Assembly (NCBI RefSeq): GCF_000282655.1
Contig: NZ_AKIV01000074.1
Span: 1-64,000 of the forward strand
Direction of reading: 5' to 3'
Length of the DNA: 64,000 bases
From: Polaromonas sp. CF318
GTDB taxonomy: Bacteria > Pseudomonadota > Gammaproteobacteria > Burkholderiales > Burkholderiaceae_C
The position numbers were made by a program, and so were the translations under genes. Positions 16,938-24,219 of the stretch are shown in pieces (positions within the stretch are counted from its first letter, which is position 1; each line of letters begins with the position of its first letter). Under the pieces are notes generated by a model. It had not been told where the DNA came from, searched no databases, and was given only the letters and a program-made list of their open reading frames with translations.

Positions 16938-18131
16938 TCAGCCCGCGGCGCGTTTCTGCAAAATTTCAAAGGCCGGCAGCGTCTTGCCTTCCAGCACTTC
17001 GAGGAAGGCGCCGCCGCCAGTGGAAATGTAGCCCACCTGCTTTTCGATGCCGTACTTGGCGATCGCGGCCAGCGTATCGCCGCCGCCGGCGATGGAAAAC
17101 GCGCTGCTTTCTGCGATGGCGCGCGCAATGCCTTCGGTGCCCTTGGCGAAGGCGTCGAACTCGAACACGCCGACCGGGCCGTTCCAGACGATGGTGCCGG
17201 CAGCCTTGAGCTGCGCGGCCAGCCGCGCCGTGGTTTGCGGGCCTATGTCGAGGATCAGGTCGTCATCGGCCACGTCGGTGGCGGCCTTGACGGTGGCCGG
17301 CGCATCGGCGGCAAAGCTCTTGGCGGTGACCACGTCGGTCGGGATCGGCACCTCGGCGCCGCGCGCTTTCATGGCGTCAATCACGGCCTTGGCTTCGGCC
17401 AGCAAATCGGCTTCGGCAAGGCTTTTGCCAATCTTCAGGCCGGCGGCCAGCATAAAGGTGTTGGCGATGCCGCCGCCCACAATGAGCTGATCGACGTTGG
17501 CGGCCAGCGACTTGAGGATGGTCAGCTTGGTGGATACCTTGCTGCCGGCCACGATGGCGACCAGCGGCCGGCGCGGGCTGGACAGCGCCTTGGAGATCGC
17601 GTCCATTTCGGCGGCCAGCAGCGGGCCGGCGCTGGCCACGGGCGCGTACTGCGCGATGCCGTAGGTGGAGGCCTCGGCGCGGTGGGCGGTGCCGAAGGCG
17701 TCATGCACAAAGATGTCGCAGAGCGCGGCCATCTTGCGCGCGAGTTCTTCGCTGTTTTTCTTCTCGCCCTTGTTGAGGCGACAGTTCTCCAGCAGCGCCA
17801 GTTGGCCGGGTTTGATGTCCACGCCGTCCACCCAGTTGGGCACCAGGTTCACTTCGCGCCCCATGAGTTCGCCCAGCCGTTTGGCCACGGGCGCCAGCGA
17901 ATCGGCCGGCTTGAACTCACCCTCGACGGGCCGCCCGAGGTGGGAAGTCACCATCACCGCGGCGCCCGCGTCCAGCGCCATCTGTATGCAGGGGATGGAG
18001 GCGCGCACGCGCGTGTCTTCGGTGATGTTGCCGGCGTCATCCTGCGGCACATTGAGATCGGCACGGATGAACACGCGCTTGCCGGCAACTTTGCCGCTGG
18101 CGCACAGGTCGGAAAAACGGATGAAATTCAT
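16938..18131 (-). CDS. pgk: Phosphoglycerate kinase
   Basis: Catalyses the reversible phosphate transfer between 1,3-bisphosphoglycerate and ADP; 397 residues, the usual bacterial length. The N-domain signature [19 protein letters not shown] (about residues 19-37), [13 protein letters not shown], the hinge and [20 protein letters not shown] are clear, as is the C-terminal nucleotide motif [19 protein letters not shown]. It lies upstream of pyk on the same strand with 116 bases between, including a GGGGG-ATGA-CCCCC hairpin, so separate transcription is likely. Confidence 0.97.
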   Translation of the reverse strand: MNFIRFSDLCASGKVAGKRVFIRADLNVPQDDAGNITEDTRVRASIPCIQMALDAGAAVMVTSHLGRPVEGEFKPADSLAPVAKRLGELMGREVNLVPNWVDGVDIKPGQLALLENCRLNKGEKKNSEELARKMAALCDIFVHDAFGTAHRAEASTYGIAQYAPVASAGPLLAAEMDAISKALSSPRRPLVAIVAGSKVSTKLTILKSLAANVDQLIVGGGIANTFMLAAGLKIGKSLAEADLLAEAKAVIDAMKARGAEVPIPTDVVTAKSFAADAPATVKAATDVADDDLILDIGPQTTARLAAQLKAAGTIVWNGPVGVFEFDAFAKGTEGIARAIAESSAFSIAGGGDTLAAIAKYGIEKQVGYISTGGGAFLEVLEGKTLPAFEILQKRAAG

Positions 18132-18158
18132 GGAAAGGCTCGCAAGGGAAGTGAAATT

Positions 18159-18178
18159 TCAGGCCGGTGCCGGCCTGA
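18159..18178. promoter_or_regulatory. Palindrome upstream of pgk
   Basis: TCAGGCCGG and CCGGCCTGA are perfect 9-bp arms with a 2-base centre, starting 28 bases before the pgk start codon. It could be an operator or fold as a hairpin in the pgk leader. Confidence 0.4.
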
Positions 18179-18250
18179 GCTGCCGCAATTGTAGGCGGGC
18201 GTTTTTCCTGCAAGCCCCACTGCGAGGCGCCTTTGCGTTTGCTTACCTGC

Positions 18251-18586
18251 CTACCATCCCAAATAGATGTGCAGCGGCAGGTAAACCGCCATGCCGGCCA
18301 GGATAGTTCCCAGCACGCCATGGCGCCAGTAATACCAGGCCGTACCCGCGACGACGGCAAACAAGCGGGCGTCCTTCCAGGTGGCGATCAAATGGCCCTG
18401 GCTCATCACCATTTCGGGGATGATGACCGCCGCCAGGGCGGCGATGGGCGCGTAATGCAGGCCGCGCTGGGCCCAGGCCGGCAGGGTCCAGGGTTTGTCC
18501 GACAGGAAAAAGAAGCTGCGCGTGATGACGGTGATGGCCGTCATGCCGAGTATGGTGGCCACGGTCCAGAGATCGGTCTGGTTCAT
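18251..18586 (-). CDS. azlD: AzlD-family branched-chain amino acid transport subunit
   Basis: A 111-residue membrane protein with about four helices: TVATILGMTAITVITRSFFF, YAPIAALAAVIIPEMV, ARLFAVVAGTAWYYW and a C-terminal GTILAGMAVYLPLHIYLGW. AzlD is the small partner of AzlC in export of branched-chain amino acids or analogues. Its ATG overlaps the azlC stop by four bases (ATGA). Last gene of a def-fmt-azlC-azlD run. Confidence 0.9.
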   Translation of the reverse strand: MNQTDLWTVATILGMTAITVITRSFFFLSDKPWTLPAWAQRGLHYAPIAALAAVIIPEMVMSQGHLIATWKDARLFAVVAGTAWYYWRHGVLGTILAGMAVYLPLHIYLGW

Positions 18587-19320
18587 GCGGCGTCTCCGGG
18601 GGCGGGTGCTGCGGGTTTGGCCGCCGGTTTTTCCAGCAGCAGGCAGACGGCAACTGCGGCGGCGATGGCCACCAGGATATTCAGCTTGAGCGGCAGGGCG
18701 AAGGTGGCCACGGCGGCTGCGCCGGCGATGGCCGCCGACACCGCGCGCAGACGGGTGGTGGCCAGCGAGCACATGATGCCCAACAAGGCCAGGATGCCGG
18801 CAAAGCCCAGGCCCCACGACAGCGGAATGGAATTGGCCAGCACGATGCCCAGCAGGCTGGCGCCCACCCAGCTCACCCAGCCGGTCGCGCAGTTCCCTAT
18901 CCAATAGGCTTCCTGCGCTGCAATGACGGCGGGGTCTGTGCCGGGATGCGGGAAACGCCTGGTGAACAGCACGTAATTCAAGTCAGCCATCAGATATCCG
19001 TGGGCCAGGCGTTTGCAAAGGCTCTGGTGCATGACATAAGGCCGCAAATGTGCGCTGAACACCATAAAGCGCAGATTGACGCAGAACGCAGTGGCCAGAA
19101 TCACCCACATCGGGGCGCCGGCGACGATGAGCGGAAGAGCGGCCAGCTGTGAGCTGCCGGCAAACACCAGGATGGCCATCAGCAGCACCTCAACGAGGCT
19201 CATGCCCGACTTGATCATGGCCACACCCGTCATCAGCCCCCAGGCCGCGATGCCAGGCGCGACCGCCGCCATGTCGTTGACGCCCGCCCGGAAATCCGGA
19301 TGCTTGAACAATCTTTTCAC
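18583..19320 (-). CDS. azlC: AzlC-family branched-chain amino acid exporter
   Basis: Large membrane subunit of 245 residues with the family's VFAGSSQLAALPLIVAGAP and ATAFCVNLRFMVFSAHLRP segments; about seven helices. The start is set at a GTG because a GAGGG sequence stands four bases before it and homology begins at VKRLFKHPDFRAGV; the open frame upstream runs into fmt. It follows the fmt stop by seven bases, so it is co-transcribed with def-fmt. Substrate specificity cannot be read from the sequence. Confidence 0.9.
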   Translation of the reverse strand: MKRLFKHPDFRAGVNDMAAVAPGIAAWGLMTGVAMIKSGMSLVEVLLMAILVFAGSSQLAALPLIVAGAPMWVILATAFCVNLRFMVFSAHLRPYVMHQSLCKRLAHGYLMADLNYVLFTRRFPHPGTDPAVIAAQEAYWIGNCATGWVSWVGASLLGIVLANSIPLSWGLGFAGILALLGIMCSLATTRLRAVSAAIAGAAAVATFALPLKLNILVAIAAAVAVCLLLEKPAAKPAAPAPGDAA

Positions 19321-19327
19321 AAAACCC

Positions 19328-20314
19328 TCATTCCTGTTGATCTGCCGACGCGTGGCTGAACACCATGCCGGGCCGGATATCGAAGCCGCGCAAAAAATCG
19401 GCCGCATCCAGCGCCTTGCCGCCGGCTTTTTGCAGGCGGCTCACGCGCAGCACGCCATCCACCGCGGCGATATCTATGCCTTGCGCACTGGCAGCCAGCA
19501 CCTGGCCCGCCCCGGCATCAGCGGGCCGGACCGCGTCGGCCAGGATTTCGGCGCGCCAGAACTTGAGGGTCTGGCCCGCCAGCACGCCGGCCGCACCGGG
19601 AAAGGGGTTGAAGGCACGGATTCGGCGCTCCAGCACGGCGGCGCCTTGCGTCCAGTCCGTCATGGCTTCGTGTTTTTCAATCTTGTGGGCGTAAGTCACA
19701 CCTTCGGCCGGCTGGGGCGTGGCAGTCAAGCCGCCGCAGGCCGCCAGTTCCAGCGCCTCCACGATAAGCCGCCCGCCCAGCCCCGCCAGGCGGTCATGAA
19801 GAGACCCCGTGGTGTCACCGGCGGCGATCGGCAGCTTGTCCACCAGCAGCATGTCGCCGGTGTCCAGGCCCGCATCCATTTGCATGATAGTGATGCCGGT
19901 TTCCGCATCACCGGCCTCGATGGCGCGGTGAATCGGCGCGGCGCCGCGCCAGCGCGGCAGCAAGGATGCATGGATATTGAGGCAACCCAACCGGGGGGTG
20001 TCCAGCACCCACTGCGGAAGGATCAGCCCATAGGCGGCAACGACCATGACGTCCGCTTTGGCGGCCAGGATGGCCTCACGGGCTGAAGCCGCGTCATCGG
20101 GGAATTTGCCGTCCAGCCGCAGGCTGCGCGGCTGGGCGACGGGGATGTGGGCGCTTGCCGCCCACTGTTTGACGGGGGAAGCCTGCAGTTTCATGCCGCG
20201 GCCGGCGGGGCGGTCGGGCTGGGTCAGGACCAGGGAGATCTCAAAACCGGCTGCGTGCAATCTTTCGAGGGCCACGCGGGCGAACTCAGGGGTACCGGCA
20301 AATATGACGCGCAT
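19328..20314 (-). CDS. fmt: Methionyl-tRNA formyltransferase
   Basis: Formylates initiator Met-tRNA using 10-formyl-tetrahydrofolate; 328 residues. [19 protein letters not shown] opens the formyltransferase domain, and the catalytic block [20 protein letters not shown] (Asn, His) with the Asp of [13 protein letters not shown] lies near residues 105-150. The C-terminal OB-like domain follows after about 205. MRVIF is taken as the start over an in-frame codon 14 positions upstream. It follows def at 74 bases on the same strand, the classic pairing of the two enzymes for formyl-methionine. Confidence 0.97.
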   Translation of the reverse strand: MRVIFAGTPEFARVALERLHAAGFEISLVLTQPDRPAGRGMKLQASPVKQWAASAHIPVAQPRSLRLDGKFPDDAASAREAILAAKADVMVVAAYGLILPQWVLDTPRLGCLNIHASLLPRWRGAAPIHRAIEAGDAETGITIMQMDAGLDTGDMLLVDKLPIAAGDTTGSLHDRLAGLGGRLIVEALELAACGGLTATPQPAEGVTYAHKIEKHEAMTDWTQGAAVLERRIRAFNPFPGAAGVLAGQTLKFWRAEILADAVRPADAGAGQVLAASAQGIDIAAVDGVLRVSRLQKAGGKALDAADFLRGFDIRPGMVFSHASADQQE

Positions 20315-20388
20315 GGCGCCTGATTCTAAAGACCCCTGGGGAAATCCCGGGGTCACGGCGGCAAAGCCCGCATCCCCGGCGGCTGGGA

Positions 20389-20910
20389 TCAGCCGGCGGA
20401 CTCGCGCTCTTCGTCCTTTTTCTGCTTGATCATCTTGGTTTTGATGCGGTTGCGCTTCAGGGGAGAGAGATATTCGACAAACACCTTGCCCAATAGGTGG
20501 TCCATTTCATGCTGGATGCAGACCGCCAGCATGCCTTCGGCCTCATAGACCTGGGGCTTGCCGTCCAGGTCCAGGGCCTGGACCTTGATGGCGATGGAGC
20601 GCTCCACCCCGTCATAGATACCGGGCACCGACAGGCAGCCTTCGTCGCCGACACGCTTTTCCTCGCTGGCCCAGAGGATTTCGGGGTTGATCAGCACCAT
20701 GGGCTGGTTGCGGTCTTCACTCACGTCGATGACGATCAGGCGCTCGTGCACATTGACCTGGGTGGCGGCCAGGCCTATGCCGGAGGCCTCGTACATGGTT
20801 TCAAACATGTCGTCGGCCAGCTTGCGCAGGCGTGCATCAACGGCGGCCACGGGTTTGGCCACCGTGTGCAGGCGGGGGTCGGGGTAACGAAGAATGGTCA
20901 GCTGGCTCAT
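20389..20910 (-). CDS. def: Peptide deformylase
   Basis: Iron or zinc hydrolase of 173 residues that removes the formyl group from nascent proteins. All three motifs are present: GIGLAATQ (about 47-54), EGCLSVPG with the metal Cys (about 92-99) and QHEMDHLLG with the two His ligands (about 134-142). The C-terminus is basic ([14 protein letters not shown]). The ATG before [11 protein letters not shown] is used; a TTG four codons earlier is possible but no ribosome site supports either. It heads def-fmt-azlC-azlD and faces the LysM gene across 230 bases. Confidence 0.96.
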   Translation of the reverse strand: MSQLTILRYPDPRLHTVAKPVAAVDARLRKLADDMFETMYEASGIGLAATQVNVHERLIVIDVSEDRNQPMVLINPEILWASEEKRVGDEGCLSVPGIYDGVERSIAIKVQALDLDGKPQVYEAEGMLAVCIQHEMDHLLGKVFVEYLSPLKRNRIKTKMIKQKKDEERESAG

Positions 20911-21140
20911 GGGGGAAAGCAAGGGGAAATGAAGGCCCGGGGGGGAGATGTCGCTATTTTCGCCACTTTTCTCGGTTTTTCGGCATCCTGATATTCCCAG
21001 AATCGCGTATTCGTTGCTTAATCAAGGGCTTAGGTACAAAATCGTTAGTAATTTATCAAGATATGACACGGTCTTTTCCGCCTGATTCCGTTGCGGATCG
21101 CGCCGTGCCAGTCCTCTAAAAGCGCCGAAGGCCTACAAAG

Positions 21141-22364
21141 ATGCAAACAATTTTTGGTCGTTTCAGTCAAATTTCAATAGCCGCCACCGCCCTCCTGGGC
21201 ATCGCCGGCGGCCTGCATGCCCAGAATTTCCCCATCACACCGGGCCAAAAAGCAACAGCCACCCAGGTGGCCCAGGCCGGGGTCCCTCTCAGTGAGTTGG
21301 CGCCCAATGCACCGGACGAGTACACGGTCAAGCGCGGCGACACGCTGTGGGCCATTTCCGGTATGTTCCTCAAAAGCCCGTGGCGCTGGCCGGAGCTGTG
21401 GGGCATGAACCTGCAGGACATCCGCAACCCGCACCGCATTTATCCAGGGCAGCATCTTTACCTGGACAAAACCGGCGGCCGCGCCACCCTGCGCACGCGC
21501 CAGGCCTCCAGCGACGGCCCACCGACCGACACGGTACGCGTGTCGCCCCGCACCCGTTATGAGTCCCTGGCGGACAACTCCATTCCCACGCTGTCGCCCA
21601 ACGCCATCGAGCCCTTCCTCTCGGAAGCCGTCCTGGTGGACGACGCGACCTTCTCAAGGGCTCCCCGCATCGTCGCAGCCCAGGAAGGCCGCGTGCTGCT
21701 CAGCCGCGGGGACCGCGCCTATGCGCGCGGCGAATACGTAGGCGGCGTGGCCACCGGCAACCCCCTGAGCGATGCCAAGGACCAGCCGCTGGACTACCGC
21801 GTCTATCGCAATGCCACCCCCCTGAAAGACCCGACCACCCAGCAGATTCTGGGCTACGAGGCACAATACATCGGCAAGGCCGAATTGATGCGCGGCGAAT
21901 CCGTCATGCAGGTGCCGGGCAAGGACGGCAAGCCTCAATCGGAAATCGTGCCAGCCACGATTGACATCGTTTCCACCAAGGAAGAGATGCGGGTCGGAGA
22001 CCGCCTGCTTCCCGACCCGCCCCGGGAACTGGTCAGCTACGTTCCGCACGCACCCGCCACCCCGGTCACGGGCCAGATCGTGTCGATTTACGGCAGCGCC
22101 GTGGCGAACGCGGCCGAAAACCAGGTCGTGGTGATTAATCGCGGCGCCAAGGACGGCCTTGAACGCGGCCACGTCATGGCCATCCTCAAGGACGGCGAGC
22201 GGCTGGCCGACAAGACCGACAGCGCGCGGCCGCAAATCAAGCTGCCCAATGAGCGCAACGGCCTGATGATGGTGTTCCGCACCTTCGACAAGCTCTCCTA
22301 CGCGCTGATCTTGCAGATTACCGACGGCGTGAAGGTCGGCGACCGCTTCACCAACCCGAACTAA
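21141..22364 (+). CDS. LysM-domain envelope protein
   Basis: A 407-residue exported protein with a signal peptide ending near GLHAQN (residues 24-29). One LysM peptidoglycan-binding domain covers about residues 60-108 (YTVKRGDTLWAISG ... NPHRIYPGQHLYL). The remaining 300 residues have no known domain, but a repeated pattern of GQIVSIYGS and INRGAKDGLERGHVM suggests a beta-rich region like that of FlgA/SAF or secretory adaptors. In betaproteobacteria this gene commonly lies just upstream of dprA. A GAAGG lies ten bases before the ATG. Confidence 0.82.
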   Translation: MQTIFGRFSQISIAATALLGIAGGLHAQNFPITPGQKATATQVAQAGVPLSELAPNAPDEYTVKRGDTLWAISGMFLKSPWRWPELWGMNLQDIRNPHRIYPGQHLYLDKTGGRATLRTRQASSDGPPTDTVRVSPRTRYESLADNSIPTLSPNAIEPFLSEAVLVDDATFSRAPRIVAAQEGRVLLSRGDRAYARGEYVGGVATGNPLSDAKDQPLDYRVYRNATPLKDPTTQQILGYEAQYIGKAELMRGESVMQVPGKDGKPQSEIVPATIDIVSTKEEMRVGDRLLPDPPRELVSYVPHAPATPVTGQIVSIYGSAVANAAENQVVVINRGAKDGLERGHVMAILKDGERLADKTDSARPQIKLPNERNGLMMVFRTFDKLSYALILQITDGVKVGDRFTNPN

Positions 22365-22368
22365 GGGC

Positions 22369-22411
22369 GCTGCCTGCGGCCGGGCGCGCTGCGGCGCGGC
22401 CCACCGGCAGC
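22369..22411 (+). terminator. GC-rich hairpin between LysM gene and dprA
   Basis: GCTGCC (22369-22374) pairs with GGCAGC (22406-22411), with further GCGCGC/GCGCG pairing inside. There is no T-run. It could attenuate read-through into dprA. Confidence 0.35.
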
Positions 22412-22436
22412 GGCCTCCCTGTCCGTCCAGACCGAC

Positions 22437-23543
22437 GTGGATACCCAAGAGCTTCAGGCCTGGTTGCGGCTGACGCTTTCCCCCGGTGTAGGAAACGACA
22501 CCGCGCGCAAGCTGCTGGCCGCTTTTGGCTCGGCGCAGGCCGTCTTTGGCCAGAGCGCGGCCACCCTCAGGCAACTCGGCACCGAAAAGCTGGCCAAAGC
22601 CATCCTCGAAGAGCCGCCGGCGCTGGCAGCCCAGTTGCAGCTCACCCTCGAATGGCTGCAGGCCGGCGACGACAGGCAGGTCGCCACGCTGGGCGACACC
22701 GCCTACCCGGCGGCCTTGCTCGACATCGAAGACCCGCCATTGATGCTTTACATGCTGGGCACGCTGGCCGGAAAGCCGGCGACAGCGCCCCACATCGCCA
22801 TCGTGGGCAGCCGCAACCCGACGCCGCAGGGTGAAGCCAACGCCCGGCAGTTCGCCAAGGCCTTCGGCGGCGCCGGGCTTTGCGTGGTGTCGGGGCTGGC
22901 CCTGGGCGTTGACGGCGCGGCGCACGACGGCGCCCTGCTGGGCGGCGGCGAAACGATTGCGGTGGTAGGCACCGGCCTGGACAGGGTCTATCCCAAAAAA
23001 CATCTTGCGCTGGCGCACCGGATCGCGCAGCAGGGCATGATCGTCAGCGAATTTCCCCTCGGCACGCCGCCGCTGGCGGCCAATTTCCCGCGGCGCAACC
23101 GCATCATTTCGGGCCTCTCCCGCGGCACCCTGGTCGTGGAGGCTGCGCTGCAATCGGGCTCGCTGATCACGGCTCGGCTGGCGGCCGAGCAGGGCAAGGA
23201 GGTCTTTGCGATTCCCGGCTCCATCCACTCGCCCCAGTCACGCGGCTGCCATGCGCTGATCAAGCAGGGCGCCAAGCTGGTGGAAGTAGCGCAGGATGTC
23301 CTGGAAGAGCTGGAGCTCTCCACCGCAGGCCGCGCGCCCGGCGGCGGTGATGTGGCGGCCGAGCCGCACGCCGCTGATCCGCTGGTCGCGGCCCTGGGCT
23401 TTGACCCCGTGAGCCTGGACGCCTTGCAGGCGCGCACCGGGCTGGACACCTCGCGGCTGCAGGCCGGCCTGCTGGAACTTGAACTGTGCGGGCAGGTGGT
23501 GCGCTTGCCGGGCGGGCTGTTCCAGCGTCTGGCCGCTGGTTAA
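22437..23543 (+). CDS. dprA: DNA-processing protein DprA
   Basis: Loads RecA on incoming single-stranded DNA during natural transformation; 368 residues. A helix-hairpin-helix-like N-terminal part (about 1-75) precedes the Rossmann-type core with IVGSRNPTPQGEANARQFAK, VVSGLALGVDGAAHDGAL, GTGLDRVYPKKH, and ISGLSRGTLVVEAALQSGSL ending in GSIHSPQSRGCHALIKQGA. A winged-helix tail (about 305-365) completes it. The start is GTG, in the sequence GTGGATACCCAAGAG; no strong ribosome site is seen. It lies between the LysM gene and smg, a usual order. Confidence 0.95.
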   Translation: MDTQELQAWLRLTLSPGVGNDTARKLLAAFGSAQAVFGQSAATLRQLGTEKLAKAILEEPPALAAQLQLTLEWLQAGDDRQVATLGDTAYPAALLDIEDPPLMLYMLGTLAGKPATAPHIAIVGSRNPTPQGEANARQFAKAFGGAGLCVVSGLALGVDGAAHDGALLGGGETIAVVGTGLDRVYPKKHLALAHRIAQQGMIVSEFPLGTPPLAANFPRRNRIISGLSRGTLVVEAALQSGSLITARLAAEQGKEVFAIPGSIHSPQSRGCHALIKQGAKLVEVAQDVLEELELSTAGRAPGGGDVAAEPHAADPLVAALGFDPVSLDALQARTGLDTSRLQAGLLELELCGQVVRLPGGLFQRLAAG

Positions 23544-23594
23544 GGTCCGTGGGGCCTGCGGATTTTCCGCGCACCGTGGACTCCGGCCGGAGGT

Positions 23595-23625
23595 TTGACA
23601 CGGCCGGTGGCATCTGCGTTATATT
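23595..23625 (+). promoter_or_regulatory. Sigma70-type promoter of smg
   Basis: A perfect TTGACA (23595-23600) is followed after 19 bases by TATATT (23620-23625); reading the -10 as TTATAT gives 18. The -10 ends six bases before the smg ATG, placing the expected transcript start at or within a base of the A of ATG. Confidence 0.6.
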
Positions 23626-23631
23626 GGGTGC

Positions 23632-24147
23632 ATGTTTGAAGTACTGGTGTACGTCTACGAGAATTACTGGCAAGGTGACGCTTGCCCCGAACTCCACCGA
23701 CTGAGCCGCAAACTCACCGCGGCGGGATTCGATGCCGAGGAAATCCAGGCAGCCCTGGTCTGGCTCGACGGCCTGAATGTCGCAGCCCAGGGCACGCAGA
23801 TCAGCCTGCCGGCCAAAACCCCGCAGTCAAGTGGTGAATCCCCCGCAAGCTCTTCCGCCATTCAGCCGCAATCGGCCGCCAGCCTGCGTGTGTACTCCGT
23901 CGCCGAGCAGGACCATCTGGGCGCGCAAAGCCTGGGTTTTGTGAGCTTTCTTGAATCCTCCGGCGTGCTGCCGCCGCACATGCGCGAAATCGTCATAGAC
24001 CGCGCCATGGCAGCCCCCGGCGACCCGGTGACGCTGGACGACCTCAAAATCATCGTCCTCATGGTGTACTGGAGTTTTGGCGAAGAGCCCGACGCGCTGG
24101 TGCTCGACGAACTGTGCGACGACACGGAGTTCCGCCTGGCCCACTGA
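23632..24147 (+). CDS. smg: Smg family protein (DUF494)
   Basis: A 171-residue protein of unknown biochemical function found next to dprA and topA in many proteobacteria. The N-terminal MFEVLVYVYENYWQ and RKLTAAGFDAEEIQAALVWLDGL, and the C-terminal LDDLKIIVLMVYWSFGEEPDALVLDELCDD blocks are those of the family; a variable linker (about residues 55-85) separates them. No Shine-Dalgarno sequence is present; the promoter lies directly against the ATG. topA, the usual next gene, is absent here. Confidence 0.9.
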   Translation: MFEVLVYVYENYWQGDACPELHRLSRKLTAAGFDAEEIQAALVWLDGLNVAAQGTQISLPAKTPQSSGESPASSSAIQPQSAASLRVYSVAEQDHLGAQSLGFVSFLESSGVLPPHMREIVIDRAMAAPGDPVTLDDLKIIVLMVYWSFGEEPDALVLDELCDDTEFRLAH

Positions 24148-24219
24148 ACGCTGCACACCGCGTGCCGGCGGCCCGGCCCCGCGCGCCAGGGGCTCTTCCC
24201 CAATACGGAATTTAAAGGC

